DNA of 64,000 nt, from NCBI RefSeq assembly GCF_022844465.1, contig NZ_JALHLP010000001.1, forward strand, positions 806,001 through 870,000. Direction: 5' to 3'. Under the pieces are notes generated by a model that worked only from the letters and a program-made list of their open reading frames with translations, was not told the DNA's origin and ran no database searches. The position numbers and the translations under genes were made by a program. The DNA comes from Bradyrhizobium sp. (lineage in GTDB: Bacteria > Pseudomonadota > Alphaproteobacteria > Rhizobiales > Xanthobacteraceae). Shown piece after piece: positions 20,447 to 30,669 of this stretch (positions are counted from its first letter, which is position 1; the number at the start of each line of letters is the position of its first letter).

Positions 20447-21226
20447 ATGAGCATCTTCGACCTCACCGGCCGCACCGCCGTCATCACCGGCGGCAATGGC
20501 GGCATCGGCCTCGGCATCGCCCAGGCGCTGAACGCCCAGGGCTGCAACGTCTCGATCTGGGGCCGCAACGCCGAGAAGAACAAGCGCGCGGCGGCATCCA
20601 TGGCGGCCGGCCCCGGCAAGGTCCACAGCCTGATCTGCGACGTCGCCGATCCGGCTTCGGTCAAGGCGGCGATGAAGGCCACGCTCGATACTTTCGGCCG
20701 GGTCGATGGCTGCTTTGCCAACGCCGGCATCGGCGGCGGTGGACGGCGCGCCTTCATCGACCGCACCGAGGAGGAATGGCGGAAAATGTTCGCCACCAAT
20801 CTCGACGGCGTCTTCCACGTGTTCCAGGCCGCCGCCCGCCACATGACCGAGCGCGCCGAGGCCGGCGACAGATTCGGCCGGCTGGTCGCGACCTCGAGCC
20901 TCGCCTCGCTGTTCGGCACCGCGCGCAACGAGCATTATGCCGGCACCAAGGCCGCGTTGAACGCGCTGTGCCGGGCGCTCGCGGTCGAACTGGCGCGCTA
21001 CGGCGTGACCGCGAACGCGATCCTGCCCGGCTGGATCAAGAGCGACATGACCGCCGGCATCATGGGCAACGAGAAATTCGTCGCCAACGTGATGCCGCGG
21101 ATTCCGGTGCGCCGTTTCGGCGAGCCCGCGGATTTCGGCGGCATCGCGGTGTACATCATGAGCCAGGCGTCGTCCTACCATACGGCGGATTGCTTCGTGA
21201 TCGACGGCGGCTACACGGCGTTCTGA
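20447..21226 (+). CDS. SDR family NAD(P)-dependent oxidoreductase
   Basis: ATG at 20447: MSIFDLTGRTAVITGGNGGIGLGIAQAL...; YAGTK active site. Confidence 0.9.
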   Translation: MSIFDLTGRTAVITGGNGGIGLGIAQALNAQGCNVSIWGRNAEKNKRAAASMAAGPGKVHSLICDVADPASVKAAMKATLDTFGRVDGCFANAGIGGGGRRAFIDRTEEEWRKMFATNLDGVFHVFQAAARHMTERAEAGDRFGRLVATSSLASLFGTARNEHYAGTKAALNALCRALAVELARYGVTANAILPGWIKSDMTAGIMGNEKFVANVMPRIPVRRFGEPADFGGIAVYIMSQASSYHTADCFVIDGGYTAF

Positions 21227-21272
21227 GCTTGGAAATTGGCGGAAATGGGCGACGGTATCGTCGCAACGCAAC

Positions 21273-21354
21273 CGTCATTGCGAGCGCAGCGAAGCAATCC
21301 ATGCTTACTTCCTTTGTGGCACGGTGGTATTGCTTCGCTCCGCTCGCAATGACG
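21273..21354. repeat. Palindromic intergenic repeat, family B
   Basis: cgtcattgcgagcgcagcgaagcaatccatg...attgcttcgctccgctcgcaatgacg. Confidence 0.9.
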
Positions 21355-21367
21355 ACGGAATGACAAC

Positions 21368-22306
<939 letters not shown>

Positions 22307-22635
22307 TGTCGTCTCCCAGCCGCGTCATGTCCCAGCCCCCCGCGGCAGGAAGGTCAGGGCTGGCATCCCAGAAATAGTGATCCACCCGGTGATGCTTCAA
22401 GATGCCAGAGTGCGTCGAGGCGCCGCGTTTGCCAGCATTAACTAGGCGTAATCTGCCGGCTTCGACCCGACACCCGGCTCCGGAGCACTTCCTTGCCCCG
22501 CGGCCATCGCCGCTTGTACAAGGCCGTCGCCGCCTCCTATATTGCCGCGGCAACGACGGCTCCGGGGCCATTCCTGGCTGAGTTCCGGGTAACGGTAACC
22601 GATCGTCGAAAAACAAAACCCGAGGAAATGAAGAA

Positions 22636-23013
22636 ATGTTTTCGCATGTGATGATCGGCACCAATGACCTCGACAGGGCCAAGACGTTCTATGACGCGCT
22701 GCTTGGCGCGCTCGACGTCCGCCCCGCCAGGGTCGACCGCCACCGGATTTTCTATTCCACCAAGACCGGCACCTTCTCGGTCTCGAAGCCGATCAACGGC
22801 CAGCCGGCGACGGCCGCCAATGGCGGCACCATCGGCTTTGCCGCCAGCTCGCCGGCGCAGGCCGACGCCTGGCACGCAGCCGGCATCGCCCATGGCGCGA
22901 CAACTTGCGAGGATCCGCCCGGCTGGCGCGAGAGCCCCGCCGGCAAATTCTACCTGGCCTATCTGCGCGATCCCGACGGCAACAAGCTCTGCGCCATGCA
23001 CCGGCCGACATAA
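22636..23013 (+). CDS. VOC family (glyoxalase-like) protein
   Basis: 125 aa; MFSHVMIGTNDLDRAKTFYDALLGAL ... YLAYLRDPDGNKLCAMHR. Confidence 0.85.
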   Translation: MFSHVMIGTNDLDRAKTFYDALLGALDVRPARVDRHRIFYSTKTGTFSVSKPINGQPATAANGGTIGFAASSPAQADAWHAAGIAHGATTCEDPPGWRESPAGKFYLAYLRDPDGNKLCAMHRPT

Positions 23014-23026
23014 CGGGGCTGCCAGA

Positions 23027-23130
23027 CCTCATCCTGAGGAGCATCGCGAAGCGATGCGTCTCGAAGGATAAATGGCACCGGCGGGGCCTCATGGTTCGAG
23101 ACGGCGCTATAGCGCCTCCTCACCATGAGG
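23027..23130. repeat. Intergenic repeat with inverted ends (cctcatcctgagga...tcctcaccatgagg)
   Basis: CCTCATCCTGAGGAGC / inner GCGAAGCGATGCGTCTCGAA / ...GGTTCGAGACGGCGC...CTCCTCACCATGAGG. Confidence 0.7.
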
Positions 23131-23270
23131 TTCGCCACTTCGCGGTTCGCCACTTGCCACGAGGCGGAAAATTGCCCCGTGAATGTACAAAGCCTGTTGC
23201 GCCGTTTACATTGCCGGCCAACCAATAGCGCGCACCCAAAAAAAGCCTGCGCCAACGGGAGAAACGACCC

Positions 23271-24545
23271 ATGAAACACGCCTACATCCCGCGAACGACG
23301 ACCTACAACCTCAATCCGGGCGAGGAACTGAACGATCTCAGAATGTCGGACCAGGTCCGTCCGCTGTACGAGCACGTCAAGAAATTCATCCGCGAGACCG
23401 TCGACCCGATGTCGGTGGAATTCGTGCGCCTTGGCGAGAACAAGAAGGACCGCTGGAGCTTTACCCCCGAGCAGCTCGCCGTGCTGCAGAAAGCCAAGGA
23501 CAAGGCCAAGGAGGAAGGGCTGTGGAACTTCTTCCTGCCTGACGACGAGACCGGCCAGGGGCTGAAGAATCTCGACTACGCCTATATCGCGGTCGAGCTT
23601 GCGAAGAATCCGATGGCCTCGGAGACCATGAACTGCTCGGCCCCGGATACCGGCAACATGGAGGTGCTGGAGCGGGTCGGCACCAAGGCGCAGAAGGAGA
23701 AGTGGCTGAAACCACTGCTGTCGGGCGAGATCCGCTCCGCCTACGCCATGACCGAGCCCAACGTCGCCTCCTCCGACGCCAAGAACATCTCGACCTCGGC
23801 CAAGCTCGTCGGCGACGAATGGGTGATCAACGGCGAGAAGTACTACATTTCAGGCGCCGGCGATCCGCGCTGCAAGATCATGATCGTGATGGTCAAGACC
23901 AACCCGGACGCGCCGCCGAGCAAGCAGCAGTCTCAGATCCTGGTGCCGATCGACACGCCCGGCGTCGAGATCCTCGGTCCGATGCATGTATTCGGCCACG
24001 ACCACGCCCCGCGCGGCCACATGCACCTGCGCTTCAACAATTGCCGGGTGCCGAAGGAGAACCTCCTGCTCGGCGAAGGCCGCGGCTTCGAGATTTCGCA
24101 GGTTCGCCTCGGGCCGGGCCGCATCCATCACTGCATGCGCACGATCGGCAAGGCGGAGAAGGCGCTGGACCTGATGGTGTCGCGCGGACTGACCCGTGAA
24201 GCCTTCGGCAAGAAGATCGCCCATCTCGGCGGCAATCTGCAGATCATCGCGCAGGCGCGCTGCGAGATCGAGGCGATGCGGCTGATGGTGCTGAAGGCCG
24301 CCAAGGCGATGGACGTGCTCGGCAACAAGGAGGCGCGGATCTGGGTCAGCATGGTCAAGGCCATGGTGCCGGAGCGCACCTGCCGCATCATCGACCAGGC
24401 GATCCAGATGCACGGGGCGACCGGCATCTCGCAGTGGAGCCCGCTCGGCGAAATGTACCAGGACGTCCGCCACCTCCGCTTTGCCGACGGCCCCGACGAG
24501 GTCCACTGGATGGTGGTCGGCCGCCACGAACTGAGCATGCCATAG
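23271..24545 (+). CDS. Acyl-CoA dehydrogenase of the ACAD10/ACAD11/LvaC type
   Basis: 424 aa; GAGDPRCKIMIVM, VFGHDHAPRGHMHLRFNNCRVPKENLLLGEGRGFEISQVRLGPGRIHHCMRTIGKAEKAL and LRFADGPDEVH. Confidence 0.9.
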   Translation: MKHAYIPRTTTYNLNPGEELNDLRMSDQVRPLYEHVKKFIRETVDPMSVEFVRLGENKKDRWSFTPEQLAVLQKAKDKAKEEGLWNFFLPDDETGQGLKNLDYAYIAVELAKNPMASETMNCSAPDTGNMEVLERVGTKAQKEKWLKPLLSGEIRSAYAMTEPNVASSDAKNISTSAKLVGDEWVINGEKYYISGAGDPRCKIMIVMVKTNPDAPPSKQQSQILVPIDTPGVEILGPMHVFGHDHAPRGHMHLRFNNCRVPKENLLLGEGRGFEISQVRLGPGRIHHCMRTIGKAEKALDLMVSRGLTREAFGKKIAHLGGNLQIIAQARCEIEAMRLMVLKAAKAMDVLGNKEARIWVSMVKAMVPERTCRIIDQAIQMHGATGISQWSPLGEMYQDVRHLRFADGPDEVHWMVVGRHELSMP

Positions 24546-24580
24546 GGCTATTGGGGCGCTCGCGGGAATCCCCGTGCGGC

Positions 24581-24710
24581 GCCCCCACCCTAACCCTCCC
24601 CCGCAAGCGGGAGAGGGAACGGAGCGCGTTGTGTAATTGACGGCGGACGCACAACACGCGACGCCGCACTCCCTCTCCCGCTTGCGGGGGAGGGTTAGGG
24701 TGGGGGTGCC
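24581..24710. repeat. Inverted intergenic repeat, family C (gcccccaccctaaccctcccccgcaagcgggagaggga ...)
   Basis: Long inverted arms GCCCCCACCCTAACCCTCCCCCGCAAGCGGGAGAGGGA / TCCCTCTCCCGCTTGCGGGGGAGGGTTAGGGTGGGGGTGCC. Confidence 0.9.
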
Positions 24711-24773
24711 TCCGCGGGCTCCCCTCTCCGAAATCCCTCTTGCCGCCAAACGCAGCAAAACCGGAAGCATTCC

Positions 24774-25394
24774 ATGCAATACGCCGCCGACGACCTGACG
24801 CCCCGCGAGCGCTACAAGGTGCTGACCTCCTTCGTGCTGCCGCGGCCGATCGCCTGGGTGACGACGATCGGGCCGGCCGGCGTGGTCAACGCGGCGCCGT
24901 TCAGCTTCTTCAACGTGTTCTGCGAGGACCCGCCGCTGTGCATGTTCGCCGCCAATCTGCGCCCCGACGGCCGCGTCAAGGACACCGTGGTCAACATCCG
25001 CGCCAGCAACGAATTCGTGGTCAACATGACCGACGAGCCGCTGGCGCTGGCGATGCATGAATCCAGCGGCGACTTCCCGCCCGATGTCGGCGAGCCTGAT
25101 TATCTGAAGCTGAAGTTGGCGCCGTCGACCAAAATCGCGGTGCCGCGGCTGGCCGACGCGCCGTTTGCGATGGAATGCAGGACCTGGAAGGAGATCGACG
25201 TCAACGGCGACCGGCTATTGGTGATGGGCGAAGGCATCCACTTCCATATCCGCGACGAATTGTGGGACCACGCCGCAATGCGCGTCCACATGGATCGCTA
25301 TCACCCGATCGGCCGCATGTTCGCCGACCGCTATTGCCGGACCGACGACCGGGTGGTGTTCCCGCCGGCCGAGGGCGCAAAGCGCGCCGGTTAG
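24774..25394 (+). CDS. Flavin reductase family protein (FMN-binding split barrel)
   Basis: 206 aa; VLPRPIAWVTTIGPAGVVNAAPFSFFNVFCEDPPLCMFA. Confidence 0.88.
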   Translation: MQYAADDLTPRERYKVLTSFVLPRPIAWVTTIGPAGVVNAAPFSFFNVFCEDPPLCMFAANLRPDGRVKDTVVNIRASNEFVVNMTDEPLALAMHESSGDFPPDVGEPDYLKLKLAPSTKIAVPRLADAPFAMECRTWKEIDVNGDRLLVMGEGIHFHIRDELWDHAAMRVHMDRYHPIGRMFADRYCRTDDRVVFPPAEGAKRAG

Positions 25395-26149
25395 GCGGTC
25401 GCCGGCCGGTGGGCGCGCAGGAAGGATCGGATCTGGCGCACCGCGAGCGGCACCCGCTCCTTCGGCTCCTTCCACGGAAACAGGCTGACTTCCGCATTCG
25501 GCGCCAGCATCGCGCTCTCCATCGCGACGTCATAGGGATGCGCGGGGATGTCGTCGGGCAGGACCAGGACCGGCGTCCGGCACTGGCGCACGAAATCGCG
25601 GGTCACGGTGAAGACGAAATCGGGGTTGTTGCGGTACATCCGGGTCAGGAATTTCTCGGCCTGCGCCATCGTGAGATCGGGCCGCTGCTTGAGCAGCTGC
25701 GGCGCCCAGCCCTTGATGTTGTTGTCGTAGAACAGATCGCGCATCTCCGGGCGCGAGCCTGACGGCATTGCCAGCACGGCCGCGACAACGCGCTCCGGCG
25801 CGCGCTTGATCAGGTTCCAGATCAAGGGACCGCCGATGCAGAAACCCAGCACCATGAATTTCTTGAAGCCGAGGTGGTCCATCAGGGCTAGCTGGTCGTC
25901 GGTATGGGAATCCCAGGGACGCTCGATCTCGAGCGGGCCGGTCGATTGGCCGGGCGGGGCGTTGCGCAGGTCGAAGGCGATGCAGCGGTACTCGTCGCCG
26001 AACTCCTCGATGGCGTTGAACGGCGGATAATCGCCGGTGATCCCCGCAATGTTCGAGTTCAAGCCGCCGCCGGCGATCAAGAGCAGCGGGAAGCCGGAGC
26101 CGGTCTCCTCATAGTGAATGCGAACGGCGCCTTTTTCGAAGAAGCTCAT
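25391..26149 (-). CDS. Alpha/beta hydrolase
   Basis: 252 aa; MVLGFCIGGPLIWNLIK nucleophile elbow (Cys in place of Ser: GFCIGG); 4-nt tail-to-tail overlap with the flavin reductase. Confidence 0.85.
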   Translation of the reverse strand: MSFFEKGAVRIHYEETGSGFPLLLIAGGGLNSNIAGITGDYPPFNAIEEFGDEYRCIAFDLRNAPPGQSTGPLEIERPWDSHTDDQLALMDHLGFKKFMVLGFCIGGPLIWNLIKRAPERVVAAVLAMPSGSRPEMRDLFYDNNIKGWAPQLLKQRPDLTMAQAEKFLTRMYRNNPDFVFTVTRDFVRQCRTPVLVLPDDIPAHPYDVAMESAMLAPNAEVSLFPWKEPKERVPLAVRQIRSFLRAHRPATA

Positions 26150-26225
26150 GGCGGTTTCCCCTGTCCTTTTTTAGCGCGCGTACGCGGCGCGCAATTTGTC
26201 GGGCCTCCATTGAGAGTCCCCGTGG

Positions 26226-26468
26226 GGCGCCCCCACCCCAACCCTCCCCCGCAAGGGGGAGAGGGAGCCGGGCGCGCGCTGCTTGGTGAAGAGCTTAGTC
26301 GACGGCGCGGATGTTGGCCAACAAGGAAGGTATTGTCGCAACACGCGCCCCCTCTCCCGCTTGCGGGGGAAGGTCGGGGTGGGGGTGCTGCTGCGCATTC
26401 GACTCGTGGAGAGTCCCCCCTCACCCGGCGCTTCGCGCCGACCTCTCCCCGCAAGCGGGGCGAGGTAA
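26226..26468. repeat. Composite of family C inverted repeats (three GC-rich palindromic modules)
   Basis: ggcgcccccaccccaaccctcccccgcaaggggg ... ccctctcccgcttgcgggggaaggtcggggtgggggtgc ... cccctcacccggcgcttcgcgccgacctctccccgcaagcggggcgaggta. Confidence 0.85.
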
Positions 26469-26475
26469 GCAAGCC

Positions 26476-27369
26476 TCACGCTTTCGCAGGCTCGCCGATC
26501 TTGTCCTGCGTCTTCGTGTCGAAATCGCCGGCGTCATGCCGCTCGTGCAATTGGCTGGCCGGATCGCCCGTGACCCGGTTGACCTTGCGTCCGCGCTGCA
26601 CGGCGGGGCGCTTGGCGATCGCGTCGGTCCAGCGCTGCACGTTCTTGTATTCGTGCACCGACAGGAATTCGCCGGCGCCATAGACCAGGCCCTTGGCCAG
26701 CGCGCCATACCATGGCCAGGTCGCGATGTCGGCGATCGTGTAGTCGCTGCCTGCGAGATATTCATTGTCGGCCAGCCGGCGGTCGAGCACGTCGAGCTGG
26801 CGCTTCACCTCCATGGCGAAGCGGTCGATGGCGTATTCGATCTTGGTCGGCGCGTAGGCGTAGAAATGACCGAAGCCGCCGCCGAGATAGGGCGCGCTGC
26901 CCATCTGCCAGAACAGCCAGGACAGGCATTCGGCCCGCGCCTGCCCGCCGGCCGGCAGGAAGGCGCCGAACTTTTCAGCCAAATGCAACAGGATCGACCC
27001 GGATTCAAACACCCGGATCGGCACAGGCCCGCTGCGGTCCATCAGCGCCGGAATCTTGGAATTCGGATTGACCGCGACAAAGCCGCTGCCGAACTGGTTG
27101 CCGTCGATCCTGATCAGCCAGGCGTCGTATTCCGCGCCGCGGTGGCCGGCCGCAAGCAACTCCTCGAACATGACCGTGACCTTGACGCCGTTTGGCGTCG
27201 CCAGCGAATAGAGCTGGAACGGATGGCGGCCGACCGGCAGCTCCGCCTCATGGGTCGCGCCCGCGATCGGGCGATTGATCGCCGCGAAGCGGCCACCGCT
27301 CTCCTTGTTCCAGCTCCAGACTTTCGGCGGAACGTAGGCGGTGGGATCGGTCGCGGGGGCGTCGGTCAT
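26476..27369 (-). CDS. yghU: Glutathione-dependent disulfide-bond oxidoreductase YghU
   Basis: 297 aa; SWNKESGGRFAAINRPIAGATHEAELPVGRHPFQLYSLATPNGVKVTVMFEELL... NPNSKIPALMD. Confidence 0.93.
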   Translation of the reverse strand: MTDAPATDPTAYVPPKVWSWNKESGGRFAAINRPIAGATHEAELPVGRHPFQLYSLATPNGVKVTVMFEELLAAGHRGAEYDAWLIRIDGNQFGSGFVAVNPNSKIPALMDRSGPVPIRVFESGSILLHLAEKFGAFLPAGGQARAECLSWLFWQMGSAPYLGGGFGHFYAYAPTKIEYAIDRFAMEVKRQLDVLDRRLADNEYLAGSDYTIADIATWPWYGALAKGLVYGAGEFLSVHEYKNVQRWTDAIAKRPAVQRGRKVNRVTGDPASQLHERHDAGDFDTKTQDKIGEPAKA

Positions 27370-27387
27370 GCGTTTGACTCCGGGAGC

Positions 27388-27478
27388 GTAGGGTGGGGCA
27401 AAGGCGCGCTTGCGCCGTGCCCACCATGCGAATGTTCGTGTTGAATATGGTGGGCACGCTGCGCTCTGCCCACCCTAC
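27388..27478. repeat. Inverted intergenic repeat (gtagggtggg...cccaccctac)
   Basis: GTAGGGTGGGGCAAAGGCGC...GTGGGCACGCTGCGCTCTGCCCACCCTAC. Confidence 0.85.
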
Positions 27479-27493
27479 AAATACCTGCTTCCG

Positions 27494-29152
27494 TCAGGAC
27501 GCCGCCACCTTCCGCGGCTGTTCCGCCTGCCCCATCACAAACCCTTCATAGCCCTTGGCGGCGACCTCGTTGCAGATCTGCCGGTAAGGGCCGACGCCGC
27601 CGATATAGGGCATGAAGATCCTGGGCTTGCCGGGGACGTTGGCGCCCATGTACCAGGAATTGGCCTGCGGGTAGAGCGTGGTGTAGGCGACCTCGTTGAC
27701 ATGGGCGACCCATTTGTCTTCGGCGTCGACAGCGGCCTCCATCGTTTCGAGGCCATGGTCGCGCATATAGGCCATGCAGTCGGCGATCCAGTCGACATGC
27801 TGCTCGATCGAGACGATCATGTTCGACAGCACCGAGGGGCTGCCGGGACCGGTGACGATGAAAAGGTTGGGGAAGCCTGAGCTCATCAGCCCGAGATAGG
27901 TGCGCGGGCCTGCGGCCCATTTCTGGTTCAGCGTCTGGCCGCCGCGGCCGTGAATGTCGATCTTCGCCACCGATCCGGTCATGGCGTCGAAGCCGGTCGC
28001 CAGCACCAGCGCGTCAACCTGGTAATCCTTGGCCGCCGTCCGCACGGCGCTTTCGGTGATCTCCTCGATCGGGTTGGACCTGATGTCGACCAGCGTCACG
28101 TTGGGGCGGTTGAAGGTCGCGAAATAATCGGTGTCGATGCAGATGCGCTTGGAGCCGATCGGGTGGTTGTCCGGCTGCAACAATCTAGCGGTTTCGGGGT
28201 CCCTGACGATCTCTGCGATCTTGGCGCGGACGAAATCGGCGGCGGTGTCGTTGGCCGCCTTGTCCAGCGCCAGGTTGTTGTAGACCGACATGAAGGTGAG
28301 TCCGCCGCGATTCCAGCGCGCCTCGTATTTTGAGCGGCGCTCGTTGTCGCCGTCGTCGAGCGCGCCGCGGTCGGGCAGCTCGGTGTAGATGCCGTTCCTT
28401 GCCTCCTCGCGGGCGAAGCGCCGGATCTCCGGATAGTTGGCGCGGAATTTCTCTCGCTCTTCATCGGTCAGCGGCGCGTTGCGCGCCGGGATCGAGAAGT
28501 TCGCGGTGCGCTGAAACACCGTCAGCTGGCTCGCCTGCTCGGCGATGACGGGCACCGACTGGATCGCCGACGACCCGGTGCCGATAACGCCGACGCGCTG
28601 GCCGGTGAAATCGACCGCTTCATGCGGCCAGTGGCCGGTGTGGTAGACATTGCCCTTGAACCGATCGAGGCCCTTGATGTCGGGCATCCGCGCGTTCGAC
28701 AGGCATCCGGTGGCGAGCACGACGTGTTTGGCGGTGACGACCTTGCCATCGGACGTCGAAACCGACCACAGGCGGGCCGTCTCGTCGAACACGGCACGCT
28801 CGACGCGGGTGTCGAACTGGATGTCGGACCGCAGCTCGAAGCGGTCGGCGACGTGGTTGGCGTATTGCAGGATCTCGGGCTGTGGCGCGTAGCGCTCGCT
28901 CCAGTTCCATTGCTGCTGCAGGTCTTCCGAGAACGAATAGGAATACTGCATGCTCTCGACGTCGCAGCGCGCGCCGGGATAGCGGTTCCAGTACCAGGTG
29001 CCGCCGACGCCCGAACCCTGCTCATAGACCCGCGCCGTCATCCCCTGCCCGCGCAACCGGTGCAGCATATACATGCCGGCAAATCCGGCGCCGACCACGA
29101 CGACGTCGTAGGATGCGGCCGGATTGGCGGCGACGGATGGCTTGACGGACAT
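27494..29152 (-). CDS. Flavin-containing/Baeyer-Villiger-type monooxygenase
   Basis: Start ATG 29152; VVVGAGFAGMYMLHRLRG, BVMO fingerprint FKGNVYHTGHWPHE, GVIGTGSSAIQ. Confidence 0.9.
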   Translation of the reverse strand: MSVKPSVAANPAASYDVVVVGAGFAGMYMLHRLRGQGMTARVYEQGSGVGGTWYWNRYPGARCDVESMQYSYSFSEDLQQQWNWSERYAPQPEILQYANHVADRFELRSDIQFDTRVERAVFDETARLWSVSTSDGKVVTAKHVVLATGCLSNARMPDIKGLDRFKGNVYHTGHWPHEAVDFTGQRVGVIGTGSSAIQSVPVIAEQASQLTVFQRTANFSIPARNAPLTDEEREKFRANYPEIRRFAREEARNGIYTELPDRGALDDGDNERRSKYEARWNRGGLTFMSVYNNLALDKAANDTAADFVRAKIAEIVRDPETARLLQPDNHPIGSKRICIDTDYFATFNRPNVTLVDIRSNPIEEITESAVRTAAKDYQVDALVLATGFDAMTGSVAKIDIHGRGGQTLNQKWAAGPRTYLGLMSSGFPNLFIVTGPGSPSVLSNMIVSIEQHVDWIADCMAYMRDHGLETMEAAVDAEDKWVAHVNEVAYTTLYPQANSWYMGANVPGKPRIFMPYIGGVGPYRQICNEVAAKGYEGFVMGQAEQPRKVAAS

Positions 29153-29396
29153 GGCCTCGGCTCTCCCGGACATCTTCATAGATTTGGCCGGCAGCATTCT
29201 CCGGGGCCCTTCAAAGCGCAAGAGACAAAAGCGCGGCCTGGCCGTGCATATTTTGCGAGGTGGAATGTTCTCGCCGCGTGGGAGATGAGGGCCGCGCCGG
29301 CGCGCTTGGCTTCCCGCCCTCCGATAGGCTAGCGTCGGGACAATACCGCCGCCAGAAGCCAGCAATGCGCGGCCGCCACAGGGAGCGAGCGCAACC

Positions 29397-30530
29397 ATGA
29401 AAACGCCGATCTGCGACCTGCTGGGCATCGAGTTCCCCCTGTTCGCCTTCAGCCATTGCCGCGACGTGGTCGCCGCCGTCAGCCGCGCCGGCGGGTTCGG
29501 CGTGCTGGGCGCGACCGCGCATTCGCCCGAGACCATCGAACTGGAGCTGAAGTGGATCGACGATCACACCGACGGCAAGCCCTATGGGCTCGACGTGCTG
29601 ATCCCGGAAAACATCTCGACCGCGGGCGAAAAGGACGTCACCTGGAAGAGCCTGGAGGCGCGGATCTCGCCGCAGCACCGCGACTTCACCCGCAACCTGC
29701 TGAGAAAATACGACATCGAACTGACGACAACCAATGTCGCCGACAACCAGCCGCAGCCGTTCGACGCGCAGCGCGCCCTTGAGGTGCTCGAGGTTTCGTT
29801 CCGCCACCCGATCAGGCTGATCGCCAACGCGCTCGGCGTGCCGCCAAGGGCCATGATCGAGATGGGCCGGAAGCACGATGTTCCGGTCGCCGCCCTCGTC
29901 GGCTCCAAGGAGCATGCGCTGCGGCAGGTCGCCGCCGGCGTCGACATTCTCGTCGCCCAGGGCACCGAGGCCGGCGGGCACTGCGGCGAGGTCTCGACCA
30001 TGGTGCTGGTGCCCGAAGTGATCAAGGCGATCAAACCGATCCGCGACGTGCCGGTGCTGGCCGCGGGCGGCATCATGACCGGGCGGCAGATGGCGGCCTG
30101 CATGGCGATGGGCGCGGCCGGCGCCTGGACCGGCTCGGTCTGGCTGGCCACCGTCGAGTCCGAGACCACGGAGATTTTCCGCGAGAAGATGATCGCGGCC
30201 TCCTCGCGCGACGCCATCCGTTCCAAGGGCCGCACCGGAAAGCCGGCGCGGCAGTTGCGCTCGGTGTGGACCGACGCCTGGGACCGCGGGCCGGACAGTC
30301 CCGGCGCGTTGCCGATGCCGCTGCAGAGCATCATCAGCCGCGACGCCTTCAACTCGATCGACCGCGCGGCCGCCGCCGGCAACGTCAAGGCGCGCGATCT
30401 CGTCAGCTACTTCGTCGGCCAGGGTGTTGGGCTGATCGACAGCGTCAAATCGGCGGGCGCCGTGGTGCAGGAGTTCAAGGAAGATTTCGCCGACGCGGTC
30501 GAGCACATGAACGCGCTGATGGAGGAGTGA
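29397..30530 (+). CDS. Nitronate monooxygenase / 2-nitropropane dioxygenase family
   Basis: 377 aa; AQGTEAGGHCGEVSTMVLVPEV, PVLAAGGIMTGRQMAACMAMGAAGAWTGS. Confidence 0.88.
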   Translation: MKTPICDLLGIEFPLFAFSHCRDVVAAVSRAGGFGVLGATAHSPETIELELKWIDDHTDGKPYGLDVLIPENISTAGEKDVTWKSLEARISPQHRDFTRNLLRKYDIELTTTNVADNQPQPFDAQRALEVLEVSFRHPIRLIANALGVPPRAMIEMGRKHDVPVAALVGSKEHALRQVAAGVDILVAQGTEAGGHCGEVSTMVLVPEVIKAIKPIRDVPVLAAGGIMTGRQMAACMAMGAAGAWTGSVWLATVESETTEIFREKMIAASSRDAIRSKGRTGKPARQLRSVWTDAWDRGPDSPGALPMPLQSIISRDAFNSIDRAAAAGNVKARDLVSYFVGQGVGLIDSVKSAGAVVQEFKEDFADAVEHMNALMEE

Positions 30531-30541
30531 TAGCTTCTCAC

Positions 30542-30622
30542 CGTCATTGCGAGCGCAGCGAAGCAATCCATACTTTCTTTCTTGGCCGCGCGATGGATTG
30601 CTTCGCTGCGCTCGCAATGACG
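30542..30622. repeat. Palindromic intergenic repeat, family B
   Basis: cgtcattgcgagcgcagcgaagcaatccat...atggattgcttcgctgcgctcgcaatgacg. Confidence 0.92.
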
Positions 30623-30669
30623 AAATCTACAAACTGCGAACTCTCTCGAGAAAACAAGAGCAAGAAACA

